Counted from the first letter of the stretch, positions 18,185 to 26,786 are shown. The stretch: 64,000 bases of DNA from Halopiger djelfimassiliensis (GCF_000455365.1 NZ_HG315685.1:747574-811573); one strand, 5' to 3'. Made by a program: numbers and translations. Notes: generated by a model not told the origin, from the letters alone.

Positions 18185-18946
18185 ATGACGGACCAACATA
18201 ACCACGACCGCGTTCCGATCGACGAGTCGCTCGACGAACTCGAGGAGCGGACGCCGGCGGAGGCCGTCTCGCCCCTCTCGAACGGCGCGAAAGGCGGGAT
18301 GCTCCCGCTCGTGGGCGGCGGCGTCTTGCTCCTGTCCGCGCTGCGATCGATGCTGAACGGACGGCTTCGATCGATCCCCGTCGGGATCGCCGGAGCCGGG
18401 TTGCTCCGGTACGGCCTCCGCAAACGCCGCTCGAGCGACGACGAGTCCGGGGCGTTCGAGCCGAGTACCGAGGGGATCGAGGGCGGAACCGACGACAAAG
18501 CGGCGTCCGACGAGGCCGTGACCGCGACCGGGCGTCCGGACGCCGTCGACATCGACGAAACGGGCGACGTTCCGGACGACGCGGACCTCGGCGACGAAGA
18601 GGGTTCGGGGTCCCGGGTCGAGTTCGTCGCGGACGACGAACCCGACGTCCCCGAGGAGCCGCGTTCGAAGCCCGGCCTCGACGCGGACGTGGAAGATCCC
18701 CGACGAAACGCCGACGACGAAACCGACATCAACCTTTCTGATGCGGCCATGGCCGAAGAAGCGAGCGAAGCCGCCGGGCCGAGCCCGAAACAGGCCCAGC
18801 CGACCCAGACCGACGCGACCGAACCCGAGGAGACGCCCGACGAGGACGCTTCGGAGATGAAGGTCGACCCCGACGAGGACAGCGACGCCGCGTCCCGTTC
18901 CGATGACGAGTCCGATACCGACGACGCCGACGAGGGAGCGTCGTAG
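18185..18946 (+). CDS. Acidic membrane-tethered haloarchaeal protein
   Basis: The 253-aa protein has a short N-terminal soluble part, two hydrophobic segments (GMLPLVGGGVLLLSALRSML near residues 40-58 and IPVGIAGAGLLRYGL near 64-78) and then a ~170-residue, extremely Asp/Glu-rich, low-complexity tail. Such tails are common in halophiles for solubility. No catalytic motif is seen. It stands alone between folCP and nuoCD with its own ~105-bp upstream spacer. Function unknown. Confidence 0.7.
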   Translation: MTDQHNHDRVPIDESLDELEERTPAEAVSPLSNGAKGGMLPLVGGGVLLLSALRSMLNGRLRSIPVGIAGAGLLRYGLRKRRSSDDESGAFEPSTEGIEGGTDDKAASDEAVTATGRPDAVDIDETGDVPDDADLGDEEGSGSRVEFVADDEPDVPEEPRSKPGLDADVEDPRRNADDETDINLSDAAMAEEASEAAGPSPKQAQPTQTDATEPEETPDEDASEMKVDPDEDSDAASRSDDESDTDDADEGAS

Positions 18947-19135
18947 TTCGACGCCACCATCGCGATCGTGCGCTCGAGGTCGGCCGTGGCGACGGCCGGA
19001 CTATCACGATCCGGTGACACCCGATCGTTCCGGCCACGCAGACAGTCACTGGAACCCGGCAAAACCCTCATTTCCACGACAGTTGTACGGCCACCGAAAC
19101 GCGTCCACCGTCGTTCGACGCGACGAGGCACTCCA

Positions 19136-20821
19136 ATGAGTGAGACACCACAGCGCGAACGGCCAAGCATCGAGCCCGAATACGACCACCTCCGGGAGGA
19201 CGGCGTCGACGAGGCCGAACTCGAGTCGCTCCTGTCGGAGTATATCCTCCGTCGCGACGAGCACGAGAACGCGCCGGCGTTCGTGATCCGGCCGGACGAC
19301 GTACAGGAGGTACTGACGCTGCTTCGGGACGAGGCGGGGTTCGATCACCTCTCGTGTATCACCCCACAGGAGTACGAGGACCGCTACGAGTCGATCCTCC
19401 ACGTGACGAAGTACGACCGGCGAACGCACGAACTGTCGCTGGTCGTGCAACTCCCGACGAACGACCCAGTCTGTCAAACGGCCGAACCGGTCTTCAGGAC
19501 GGCCGATTGGCACGAACGCGAGGCCTACGATCTCGTCGGCATCGAGTACGAGGGCCATCCCGACCTTCGACGGATCCTCCTGCCCGAATCGTGGCAGGGC
19601 CATCCGCTCGCGCTGGATTACGATCCGGACAAGCCACAGGTCGTCCGGTACGCCGAACACGCGAACCCGCTGCAGCCGGATCACCGCGAGTCGGAGTCGG
19701 ATACGATGCTGTTGAACATCGGCCCCCACCACCCGGCGACCCACGGCGTGTTACACCTCCGGACGATCCTCGACGGGGAGACCGTCGCCGACGTCGATCC
19801 CGACGTCGGCTACCTGCACCGCTGTGAGGAACAGATGTGCCAGCAGGGAACCTACCGCTACCAGATCATCCCCTACTCGAACCGGTGGGACTACACCGCG
19901 AACCTGCCAAACGAGTGGGCGGTCGCCCGGGCCATCGAGGACCTCGCGGATCTGGAAGTCCCCGAGTACGCGCAGGTCCTGCGGACGATGGCGACCGAAT
20001 TCGGTCGAATGCTCGGTCACTTCCTCGCGCTCGGCACCTTCGCGCTCGACGTCTACGGCGAGTTCACGGCGATCTTCCAGTACGCCTTCCGCGACCGCGA
20101 GGTCGTGCAGGACATCCTCGAGGACCTGACCGGCCAGCGGATGATGTTCTACTACTTCCGGCTGGGCGGTGTCGCCTGGGACCTGCCCGCGCCCCGCGAG
20201 GAGTTCTTCGAGAAGTGTCGGGACTTTCTCGACGAACTCCCGGCGAAGATGGACGAGTACCACGACCTCATCGTCGGCAACGAAATCTTTCAGGTTCGAA
20301 CGGTCGAAACCGGCATCTTAGAGCCCGACGTGGCCAAATCCTACGGCTGTACGGGTCCGGTCGCCCGCGGTTCGGGGATCGACTACGACCTCCGGCGCGA
20401 CGATCCCTACGGCTACTACGAACAGCTGGACTGGGACGTCGTCACGGAAGACGGCTGTGACAACCACGCGCGGGTGCTCGTCCGACTGCAGGAAGTCGAG
20501 GAATCCGCGAAGATCATCGAGCAATGTCTGGACTTGCTCGAGGACTGGCCCGAGGACGAACGCACGGTCCAGAGCAACGTTCCGCGGACGTTAAAGCCCG
20601 ACGCCGACACCGAAACCTACCGCGCCGTCGAGTCCGCGAAGGGGGAACTGGGGATCTACGTCCGCTCGGACGGGACGAACACGCCGGCCCGGTTCAAGAT
20701 CCGCAGCCCGTGTTATCACAACCTCTCGGCGCTGCCGGAGATGGCAGAAGGGGAATACATCCCCGACCTGATCGCGTCGCTTGGAAGCCTCGACATCGTG
20801 CTCGGGAGCGTCGATCGCTGA
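19136..20821 (+). CDS. nuoCD: NADH-quinone/F420H2-type oxidoreductase fused subunit C/D, isolated copy
   Basis: The 561-aa protein is a fusion of the complex I 30-kDa subunit (residues ~1-180, ending in HEREAYDLVGIEYEGHPDLR) and the 49-kDa subunit (from ~195, IGPHHPATHGVLHL, YLHRCEEQMCQQGTYR, GYYEQLDWDVV, ending FKIRSPCYHNLSALP and DIVLGSVDR). These line the quinone site of complex I. Haloarchaeal nuoCD normally lies in a nuoABCDHIJKLMN cluster, but none of the neighbours here is a nuo gene. The WDYTANLPNEWAVARAIEDL stretch looks more diverged than the rest, so this may be a second paralog. ATG 19136 is chosen because conserved sequence begins there. Confidence 0.93.
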   Translation: MSETPQRERPSIEPEYDHLREDGVDEAELESLLSEYILRRDEHENAPAFVIRPDDVQEVLTLLRDEAGFDHLSCITPQEYEDRYESILHVTKYDRRTHELSLVVQLPTNDPVCQTAEPVFRTADWHEREAYDLVGIEYEGHPDLRRILLPESWQGHPLALDYDPDKPQVVRYAEHANPLQPDHRESESDTMLLNIGPHHPATHGVLHLRTILDGETVADVDPDVGYLHRCEEQMCQQGTYRYQIIPYSNRWDYTANLPNEWAVARAIEDLADLEVPEYAQVLRTMATEFGRMLGHFLALGTFALDVYGEFTAIFQYAFRDREVVQDILEDLTGQRMMFYYFRLGGVAWDLPAPREEFFEKCRDFLDELPAKMDEYHDLIVGNEIFQVRTVETGILEPDVAKSYGCTGPVARGSGIDYDLRRDDPYGYYEQLDWDVVTEDGCDNHARVLVRLQEVEESAKIIEQCLDLLEDWPEDERTVQSNVPRTLKPDADTETYRAVESAKGELGIYVRSDGTNTPARFKIRSPCYHNLSALPEMAEGEYIPDLIASLGSLDIVLGSVDR

Positions 20822-20835
20822 GCCGGACCGTCTCC

Positions 20836-21183
20836 TCATTCGCCGTCCCGATCCTCGGCACCGCCTTCCTCGAGAAACTCGAGACACCGATCCCGAGCGG
20901 CGACGATGTGCTCGGTCGCGATCGCCGACGACGTCTCGGCAGCCAGTCCGTCGAGCTTTTCCGCGACTTCCCCGATCCGATCGGCCTTCGGTCCCGGCTC
21001 GTCGTCCGTTCGGTGACCGTCCTGCTCTTCGAACAGCCCCTCGGTGAGCGAGTCGACCTGCGTCTGGATCGGCCGGTCGGCCGCGTCGCTCGCCCGCTGG
21101 AGGTGGTCGCGCGCTCGCTCGAGGTGGATGCCGGGATCGTTCCCCCGGTCGTCCTCGCCGGAGTCGTTCGTTTCGTCGACCAT
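20836..21183 (-). CDS. Small acidic protein, possibly DUF7553
   Basis: The 115-aa product starts MVDETNDSGEDDRG and contains HLERARDHLQRASDAADRPI followed by a second amphipathic helix (IATEHIVAARDRCLEFLEEG). It is predicted to be all-helical and soluble. The helix pattern resembles the haloarchaeal DUF7553 proteins as I recall them, but the match is uncertain. It converges with nuoCD, leaving 14 bp between stops. Function unknown. Confidence 0.6.
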   Translation of the reverse strand: MVDETNDSGEDDRGNDPGIHLERARDHLQRASDAADRPIQTQVDSLTEGLFEEQDGHRTDDEPGPKADRIGEVAEKLDGLAAETSSAIATEHIVAARDRCLEFLEEGGAEDRDGE

Positions 21184-21246
21184 ACGCAGCGTATCACGTC
21201 GAGGCGGGTAGGTGTCGGGCTTGCCGGTGACGGAACGGGTGCCCCC

Positions 21247-21488
21247 TCAGCCGCGGTCCCACTCGATGGCGTTCCGGTCGGCAACGTCGGCCGCGATCGA
21301 ATCGAACCGGTCGAACACCATCGACGGCGGTGCGGATACCGGGTATCGATCTCGGCGAGGAGAACCATCCGTTGCTCGAGGACGGACCGGACGGCGGAAT
21401 CCGCAATCGATAACGCGGCTCCGACTGCGTCCCACCGACGGGTGGATACTACCGTACTCGGCGTTGCCCGCCCACCCCCGCGGAACAT
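21247..21488 (-). pseudogene. Possible frameshifted small gene
   Basis: On the minus strand from ATG 21488 a frame reads protein-like sequence including GAALSIADSAVRSVLEQRMV and LLAEIDTRYP, then becomes arginine-rich. At about 21335-21345 another frame takes over with SAPPSMVFDRFDSIAADVAD and ends in a TGA after IEWDRG. Joining the two would give a helical protein of ~80 aa. A one- or two-base frame change would be needed, so this is either a decayed gene, a sequencing error, or chance. No family recognised. It would share the spacer with the trpB promoter. Confidence 0.3.
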
Positions 21489-21489
21489 A

Positions 21490-21496
21490 CTTTACA
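21490..21496 (+). promoter_or_regulatory. TATA element of trpB
   Basis: CTTTACA at 21490-21496 is ~28 nt before the ATG at 21521, consistent with a leaderless mRNA. Confidence 0.5.
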
Positions 21497-21520
21497 GTGA
21501 ACGCGCTACAGCCCGGACGT

Positions 21521-22672
21521 ATGTCCAACGGAGAGTTCGAGGGGTACGGCGGGAGACACGTTCCGGAACCACTGCACGAACCACTCGAGCAACTCGCGAC
21601 CGCCTACGACGAGGTCGCTGACACCGACGCGTTTCGCGACGAGTTACGCGACCTGCGCGAGGAGTTCGCCGGCCGCCCGACGCCGCTGTACTACGCGAGC
21701 AACCTGAGCGAGCGGTACGACACCGACATCTACCTCAAGCGCGAGGACCTGCTCCACGGCGGCGCACACAAGATCAACAACTGTCTCGGGCAGGCGCTGC
21801 TTGCAAAACGATCCGGACGCGACCGGCTTATCGCCGAAACCGGAGCCGGCCAGCACGGCGTCGCAACCGCGATGGTCGGGGCTCTGCTCGGCCTCGAGAC
21901 GGAGATCTACATGGGGAAGAAAGACGCCGAACGGCAGGCGATGAACGTCTTCCGGATGCGGCTGCTGGGGGCCGAGGTCAACGAGGTAACCCGCGGCGGC
22001 AAGGGGCTGGCCGACGCCGTCGACGCCGCGCTCGAGGACTTCGCCGAGAACGTCGAGAAGACGCACTATCTGGTCGGCAGCGTGGTCGGCCCGGACCCGT
22101 TCCCGCGAATGGTCCGGGACTTCCAGAGCGTCATCGGCGCGGAAGCACGCGAGCAGTTCCGGGACCGGACCGACGACCTGCCCGATGCGGCGGTCGCCTG
22201 CGTCGGCGGCGGCTCGAACGCGATCGGGCTTTTTCACGCGTTCCGGGACGACGACGTGGCCTTCTACGGCGCGGAGGGCGGCGGCGAGGGGACGGACTCG
22301 AGCCGACACGCCGCGCCGCTTTCGACGGGCAAAGACGAGGTCATCCACGGGATGAAAACGCGCGTGATCGACGACGACGTGGACGTCCACTCGGTTTCGG
22401 CGGGACTCGACTACCCCGGTGTCGGTCCCGAACACGCCATGTTCCGTGCCGTCGGCCGCTGTGAGTACACCGGCATCACCGACGACGAAGCGCTCGCGGC
22501 CTTCCGAGAACTGAGCGAGACCGAAGGGATCATCCCGGCGCTCGAATCCAGTCACGCCGTCGCCCGCGCGATACAACTCGCGGAAACTGACGAGCACGAG
22601 ACGATCCTCGTGAACCTCTCGGGACGCGGCGACAAGGACATGGAAACCGCCGCGTCGAAGTTCGATCTCTGA
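21521..22672 (+). CDS. trpB: Tryptophan synthase beta-like PLP enzyme, isolated copy
   Basis: The 383-aa protein matches tryptophan synthase beta, which joins indole and serine with PLP. The Schiff-base lysine is Lys84 in HGGAHKINN; the catalytic Glu lies in ETGAGQHGVATAM; the phosphate loop is VGGGSNAIGLF; and the conserved SAGLDYPGVGPEH and GIIPALESSHAV are present. No trpA, trpC or other trp gene is adjacent, although haloarchaeal trpB usually lies in a trpCBA operon. It could therefore be a second TrpB with a salvage or other role. Start ATG 21521 follows a TATA element. Confidence 0.9.
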   Translation: MSNGEFEGYGGRHVPEPLHEPLEQLATAYDEVADTDAFRDELRDLREEFAGRPTPLYYASNLSERYDTDIYLKREDLLHGGAHKINNCLGQALLAKRSGRDRLIAETGAGQHGVATAMVGALLGLETEIYMGKKDAERQAMNVFRMRLLGAEVNEVTRGGKGLADAVDAALEDFAENVEKTHYLVGSVVGPDPFPRMVRDFQSVIGAEAREQFRDRTDDLPDAAVACVGGGSNAIGLFHAFRDDDVAFYGAEGGGEGTDSSRHAAPLSTGKDEVIHGMKTRVIDDDVDVHSVSAGLDYPGVGPEHAMFRAVGRCEYTGITDDEALAAFRELSETEGIIPALESSHAVARAIQLAETDEHETILVNLSGRGDKDMETAASKFDL

Positions 22673-22700
22673 CCGCCGCGGACGACGGAACGTAGCCGGG

Positions 22701-23111
22701 TCACAGCGCGTCCCGAACGCGAGCCGTCAGCTCCGCCGCGTCGTCGGGGTCGAGCCGGTCTCGCGAAAGCGACAGCGTCACGTCGTCGTCGGCAAACCGC
22801 GGCACGAGGTGGACGTGGGCGTGCTCGACCGTTCCGACCAGCGGCCCGCTCGTGTGAAAGACGCTGAAGCCGTCCGGATCGAGCGCGGTCTCCAAGGCGT
22901 CCGCGACGCATCGGAGCGTCTCGAAGACGGCCGTCGTCGTCGCCTCGTCGATCGTCAGCACCTCCTCTTCGTGACTGCGCGGGACGACGAGACTGTGGCC
23001 GGTCACGGCCGGATGCTGGTCGAGAACGGCGACGGTCCGTTCGTCCTCGTACAGGACGTGAGCGGATTTCTCGCCGGCGACGATCCGACAGAAGTCACAC
23101 TCGTCGTTCAT
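22701..23111 (-). CDS. HIT-family nucleotide-binding protein
   Basis: This 136-aa histidine-triad protein shows the catalytic HAHVHLVPR motif late in the chain and the N-terminal CDFCRIVAGE with a possible CxxC zinc half-site. Such proteins hydrolyse or transfer nucleotide monophosphates from dinucleotides. ATG 23111 is chosen because a strong TATA (CATATATAAG on the minus strand) lies 26 nt upstream; an upstream GTG at 23123 is unlikely. It runs toward trpB in a convergent arrangement. Confidence 0.9.
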   Translation of the reverse strand: MNDECDFCRIVAGEKSAHVLYEDERTVAVLDQHPAVTGHSLVVPRSHEEEVLTIDEATTTAVFETLRCVADALETALDPDGFSVFHTSGPLVGTVEHAHVHLVPRFADDDVTLSLSRDRLDPDDAAELTARVRDAL

Positions 23112-23132
23112 GAGTGATGACACTCGCGAACG

Positions 23133-23142
23133 CTTATATATG
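23133..23142 (-). promoter_or_regulatory. TATA element of HIT gene
   Basis: CATATATAAG read on the minus strand, centred 26 nt before ATG 23111; a textbook leaderless haloarchaeal promoter. Confidence 0.75.
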
Positions 23143-23161
23143 TATCCGCGGGGTCCGACCG

Positions 23162-23247
23162 CTATAGTAACAACTGCAACGATTTACACACCGATCGCAC
23201 AGCCGTCGTGCGATCGGGTGTGCAGTGACTTGCAGTGCCTACTATAG
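23162..23247. repeat. 86-bp nested inverted repeat (MITE-like or terminator)
   Basis: The ends are CTATAGTA (23162-23169) and TACTATAG (23240-23247). Just inside are ACTGCAA and TTGCAGT, giving 18-bp ends matching at 15 positions. The middle is a second hairpin, CACACCGATCGCAC against GTGCGATCGGGTGTG with one bulged base and a 7-nt loop AGCCGTC. The element starts exactly at the glycosyltransferase stop codon (minus strand). No clear target-site duplication is seen. It may be a miniature transposable element or a large bidirectional terminator. Confidence 0.6.
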
Positions 23248-24309
23248 TCAAAACAGCCCCGACGACTCCCGAAGCGTCCGATACGTCTCGAGATACCGGT
23301 CCCGGACATCCGTGAGGTCGTACTCGGCAAACCGATCGTCGTACTCGCGGTGCTCGAGTTCGCCGGCTTCCAGGATAGCGTCGGCGAGTTCCGCCTCGCT
23401 CGTGGTCCGGAACCCGCGGTCCCAGCCCTCGACGAGCTCGTGGGCGCTCGAGTCGGCGTGATACTCGACGACGCCGACACAGCCCGCGGCCAGCGCCCAC
23501 AGCATCTCGGTGGGGAACACGCAGTGTTCTGCCGTCTGGGCGAAGACGTGTGCGCCGCGGTAGGCGGCGATCCGTTCCTCGAGCGGGAGTTCGCCGGCGA
23601 AGGTGATCCGGTCGTCGATCCGGAGATCGCTCGCCAGTTGCTCGTACTCGTCGCGTTCGGGTCCGTCGCCGATCACGGTCGCGCTCCAGTCGCGATCTCG
23701 GTGTTCGGCCAGCGCCAGTAACAGACTCTCGAGGTTCGCCCCCTCGTCGAGCTGTCGGGCGTAGATTACGTCGACGGAGTCGCCGGGCGGAACGTCCCGG
23801 ACCCGCTCGATATCGATCGGGTTCGGCACGACGTCGACGGCGTCGGTTCCGACGCCGAGTTCGCACACCCACGTGGCGACCAGTTCCGAGGGGCTGATGA
23901 TCCGGTCGGGACGCTTTGCCGCCCAACTGGTCCACCGGTCGTTGGTGATCCCCTCGTCGCCGTACCACTCGAGCACCATCGGGACGCGGGCGAGCGTCGC
24001 CCCCCAACTCGCCGCGATCACCTCCGCCGGCGGACTCTCGCCGACGTGGACGACGTCGGGTCTCGCGGCCGCGAGCACGAACGGAAGCCGTACCAGAAAC
24101 GACGGCCGGGCCTCGGCCCCGACGGAGACGCCGTGGTAGGTGATGCCGTTTCGCTCGAGTATCGACCGCTCGCCGTCCCAGAACTGGGGACAGAACACGT
24201 GAACGTCGTGATCCTGATCCCGAAGGAGTTCGACGATGGTCCGGAGTCGCCGGTTCGTCTCGGTGTCGCGGTGGTGGACCGTTTCGGACGAGACGAACGC
24301 GACGCGCAT
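23248..24309 (-). CDS. GT4-type glycosyltransferase
   Basis: The 353-aa protein has a GT-B fold. The N-terminal MRVAFVSSETVHHRDTETNR and DVVHVGESPPAEVIAASWGA are acceptor-domain features, while the C-terminal half shows the GT4 pattern VIGDGPERDEYEQLA and the ExxxxxxxE region HCVFPTEMLWALAAGCVGVVE. It probably transfers a sugar from a nucleotide donor in the cytoplasm. No other glycan genes are adjacent. ATG 24309 is supported by the TATA element TTTTTTATCCC 22-33 nt upstream. Confidence 0.85.
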   Translation of the reverse strand: MRVAFVSSETVHHRDTETNRRLRTIVELLRDQDHDVHVFCPQFWDGERSILERNGITYHGVSVGAEARPSFLVRLPFVLAAARPDVVHVGESPPAEVIAASWGATLARVPMVLEWYGDEGITNDRWTSWAAKRPDRIISPSELVATWVCELGVGTDAVDVVPNPIDIERVRDVPPGDSVDVIYARQLDEGANLESLLLALAEHRDRDWSATVIGDGPERDEYEQLASDLRIDDRITFAGELPLEERIAAYRGAHVFAQTAEHCVFPTEMLWALAAGCVGVVEYHADSSAHELVEGWDRGFRTTSEAELADAILEAGELEHREYDDRFAEYDLTDVRDRYLETYRTLRESSGLF

Positions 24310-24330
24310 ATGCCGTCGGGACGCAGCGGT

Positions 24331-24342
24331 GGGATAAAAAAT
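24331..24342 (-). promoter_or_regulatory. TATA element of glycosyltransferase gene
   Basis: TTTTTTATCCC on the minus strand is centred ~27 nt before ATG 24309. Confidence 0.6.
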
Positions 24343-24451
24343 CACTTCTTTCGGTTAGCGACAGCCGATTCCGCGGTCCCGGAATGCGGCTGTGGCAACA
24401 GCGAGTCCGCCGCCCGTCGGAAATCCGAGGAGACGACGAACGAGGACGGCG

Positions 24452-24871
24452 TTAGTCCTCGAGAAGACCGAGCTGATCGAAGAAGTCGTGTCGATCGAAA
24501 ACGACACGCTCTTCCTGTATCTTGTCGTCTTCGACGACGAACCTCGCCATATCCCGGATCTCGAAGGTCTCGTTGGTCGGTGGAATGCCGTCGAACTCCC
24601 CCTCGTGGGTCCCCGCAAGCGTGCTTTCCGCTATGACCACGTTCTCGCCGGCGACCATTTCGTTGACGGTTATCCGAAAGTCCGAAAACGCGTCTTCGAC
24701 CTCTTCGGCGTACGCCCGGACGTTCTCACGCCCCGCTATCGTGCCACTGGTCGGGGACGTAAACGTGAACGATTCGTCGACGACGTCGGACAGCCTCGAG
24801 AAGTCCTTCGTGTTCCAGATCTCTACGTACTCGTTGACGAGCCGTTTCGGGTCGACTGTGGTTTCTGCCAT
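24452..24871 (-). CDS. SnoaL-like (NTF2-fold) protein
   Basis: The 139-aa protein resembles the ester cyclase/SnoaL group of NTF2-like folds. It has an N-terminal helix pair (RLVNEYVEIWNTKDFSRLSD), the strand-turn FTFTSPTSGTIAGRENVRAY and the C-terminal DMARFVVEDDKIQEERVVFD. These small barrels act as polyketide cyclases or epoxide hydrolases in bacteria, but the substrate here is unknown. ATG 24871 is chosen because GAGGTG lies 7-8 nt upstream as a ribosome-binding site; an upstream in-frame extension to 24937 looks non-conserved. Confidence 0.75.
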   Translation of the reverse strand: MAETTVDPKRLVNEYVEIWNTKDFSRLSDVVDESFTFTSPTSGTIAGRENVRAYAEEVEDAFSDFRITVNEMVAGENVVIAESTLAGTHEGEFDGIPPTNETFEIRDMARFVVEDDKIQEERVVFDRHDFFDQLGLLED

Positions 24872-25057
24872 CGGTCCCACCTCAGCATCAATCATGGTGT
24901 ATGGCAACATAACACAATACCTTGAGAATCCAGACACCGCGAGTCACCGAACACGGCCCCGAAGCGTGAGGCTGTCGCCCCGTCGTCACACGGCGTTCGA
25001 ATTACGCCGTATACCCCATCGGCTGGGGGTCACCGGTTTCGACGCCGGTCTCGCGTC

Positions 25058-25633
25058 CTACCCGTCGTCAACCCCGTCGGCCGTCCGAACAGTGATCGTC
25101 GTCGGCTCCGCGTCGGCCCCGGAACCTTCGCACTCGAGGGTCAGTTCGGAGCGCTCGAGCGGCGTCTCCGTCCCGTCTGCGGTCGCCGAAAGCTCGTAGG
25201 TTCCGTCCGCGAGTCCGACGATAGTCACGCGTTCGGTCGCGTCGAGTTCGGTCGTGAGCGTGTGGTTCGTGACCTGTTCCGTCTCTCCGTCGGTCGTCGT
25301 CGTCGTGCTTTCAGTCCGGAGCGAGATGTCGCTCGAGTCCTCGCTCTGGAGTCGGATCGACGGCTGTTCGTCGGTCCACGCTACCGACAGGGTGACCGGT
25401 TCGTCGGTCGGATTCCCGACGGTGACGGCGTTCGTCTCGTTCTCACACGTGGTCGTTACGGGCAGCGTCTCGCGGTCGTGCTGATCGTTCGGGCTTGTCA
25501 TTTCTGTCACCGTTCCGCCGAGTCCCCCCGCGGCCGTGACCGTCGCAGCGACGGCAACGGCGAGCAATAGCAGGATTGCCGCGCCCGCTCGCGCCGACGG
25601 AGCCGACGCCAGCGGGAGTGTGCTGTCTCTCAT
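25058..25633 (-). CDS. Secreted or membrane-anchored acidic protein
   Basis: The 191-aa protein has an N-terminal basic stretch, then one hydrophobic segment (AGAAILLLLAVAVAATVTAA, about residues 17-36) and a Thr/Asp-rich extracellular-type domain with beta character. Two cysteines (TTCENET, TLECEG) could pair outside the cell. The hydrophobic start is pilin-like but lacks a clear processing motif, so type IV pilin membership is only a possibility. Its upstream 18 bp closely match those of the gene at 25913-26485. Function unknown. Confidence 0.65.
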   Translation of the reverse strand: MRDSTLPLASAPSARAGAAILLLLAVAVAATVTAAGGLGGTVTEMTSPNDQHDRETLPVTTTCENETNAVTVGNPTDEPVTLSVAWTDEQPSIRLQSEDSSDISLRTESTTTTTDGETEQVTNHTLTTELDATERVTIVGLADGTYELSATADGTETPLERSELTLECEGSGADAEPTTITVRTADGVDDG

Positions 25634-25650
25634 TCGGATCCACCGAACGC

Positions 25651-25668
25651 GGTCCGTCCCCTTTGTTA
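25651..25668 (-). promoter_or_regulatory. Promoter element shared with the next upstream gene
   Basis: On the plus strand the block reads GGTCCGTCCCCTTTGTTA; the minus-strand TAACAAAG lies 28-35 nt before ATG 25633. A near copy is at 26500-26518. Confidence 0.45.
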
Positions 25669-25912
25669 TGGTCGTCGGACACCGGTCGAACACGCAGCGG
25701 ATGGTGATCGCTCAGCATCGACACCACACAGCCGAACGCGACCGGTCTTCCGCGTCGCAAGTCGGTATTGGGATCGATGCAACGATCCGGGCCGCGTTCG
25801 ACGACCGTTTCGCCCCGCCGTCGGTCCGGGAAACGAGGGAGTATGGCTGTGAATCGATCGGCACTCCGGCCCCGCTCGAGCCCCGATTCGACGATCGGCG
25901 ACGGTCACGGTC

Positions 25913-26485
25913 TCACGCATCGCGCTCGTCGTCTTCGAGGAGCGATCCGACCCGCTCGAGGAGAGCCGTCTCGTCGTCCGCTTCCTGTTCGTCGTCGGCA
26001 CCGTCACTGTCGTCCTCGTCCTCGCCGTCCGCTTCGGGTTCGTCAGCGTCGTCTTCTGCACCCTCGCTGTTCTCCGCTTCCGTCTCCTCGTCTTCGCTAT
26101 CGTCCGTCTCTTCCGTCTCCTCGTTGCCAGCCCCGTTTTCATCGCCGTCGTCCTCATCGCTGCGTTCGTCCGTCCCCTCAGCGTCTTCGGCGTCCTCGGT
26201 ACCGCTCTGGTCACCGTCGGAGTCGCTCTCTTCTTCGAGGTCGGACCGGGTCGGTTCGGTGTCCGCATCGCTCGAGGACCCCGCGTTCGAGTCGTCGCCC
26301 GCCGAGTCGGGGACGGTCCCGTCGCCCTCGCCGCTCGTCTCGAGCGGATCGTCGGTCGCGTCGGTCACGAACTCGGGAGCGACGGCGGCGAGCGTGAGCC
26401 CGACCGCCATGATCACGACCAGAATCGTCGCAAGGAGAAGGCCAACGGAACCCCGTCGGTCGCGTGTCGCCGCCTCGTCTGGCAT
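25913..26485 (-). CDS. Membrane protein with long acidic low-complexity tail
   Basis: The 190-aa protein has one N-terminal membrane segment (VGLLLATILVVIMAVGLTLA, residues ~14-33) after a short basic stretch. After it comes a ~140-residue tail built almost wholly of Glu, Asp, Ser and Gly (e.g. EETEETDDSEDEETEAE). No motif is seen. The charged tail is probably extracytoplasmic. A small C-terminal helix LLERVGSLLEDD closes the chain. Function unknown. Confidence 0.65.
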   Translation of the reverse strand: MPDEAATRDRRGSVGLLLATILVVIMAVGLTLAAVAPEFVTDATDDPLETSGEGDGTVPDSAGDDSNAGSSSDADTEPTRSDLEEESDSDGDQSGTEDAEDAEGTDERSDEDDGDENGAGNEETEETDDSEDEETEAENSEGAEDDADEPEADGEDEDDSDGADDEQEADDETALLERVGSLLEDDERDA

Positions 26486-26786
26486 CGTCGGGGAGTTGTG
26501 GTCCGTTCGGCTTTGTTAACGGCCCACTGTGGCGCGACACTGCGTACGATCGACCACGAGAAGCGACGCCGCACGATCGCTGCACGAAGCGCCCACGGGT
26601 TCCGGCACCGGTGTAGGGTGCGGTTAGCCCGATATGCGTCGATTACAGCGGGAGTGTGGCGGGCGTCCCGGTATCGAACGCGGCTCGTTCCTCGGGGTCG
26701 TTTCCGGCAGGTCACCGGCGACACCGCCGTTTTTACTCCGGTTCTCGAGACTGCGTTCAGCCCGGCCCGACAGGCCGGAACGTGCG
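26486..26786. other. Intergenic spacer
   Basis: Apart from the promoter block at 26500-26518 (CTTTGTTAAC, minus-strand gene at 26485) I see no gene, RNA or strong repeat in these 301 bp. Open frames here have no protein-like composition. Confidence 0.5.

Noticed and set aside
25000..25050. tRNA-like segment with GGTTTCGACGCC
   Set aside because: No cloverleaf can be formed; only a T-arm-like similarity.
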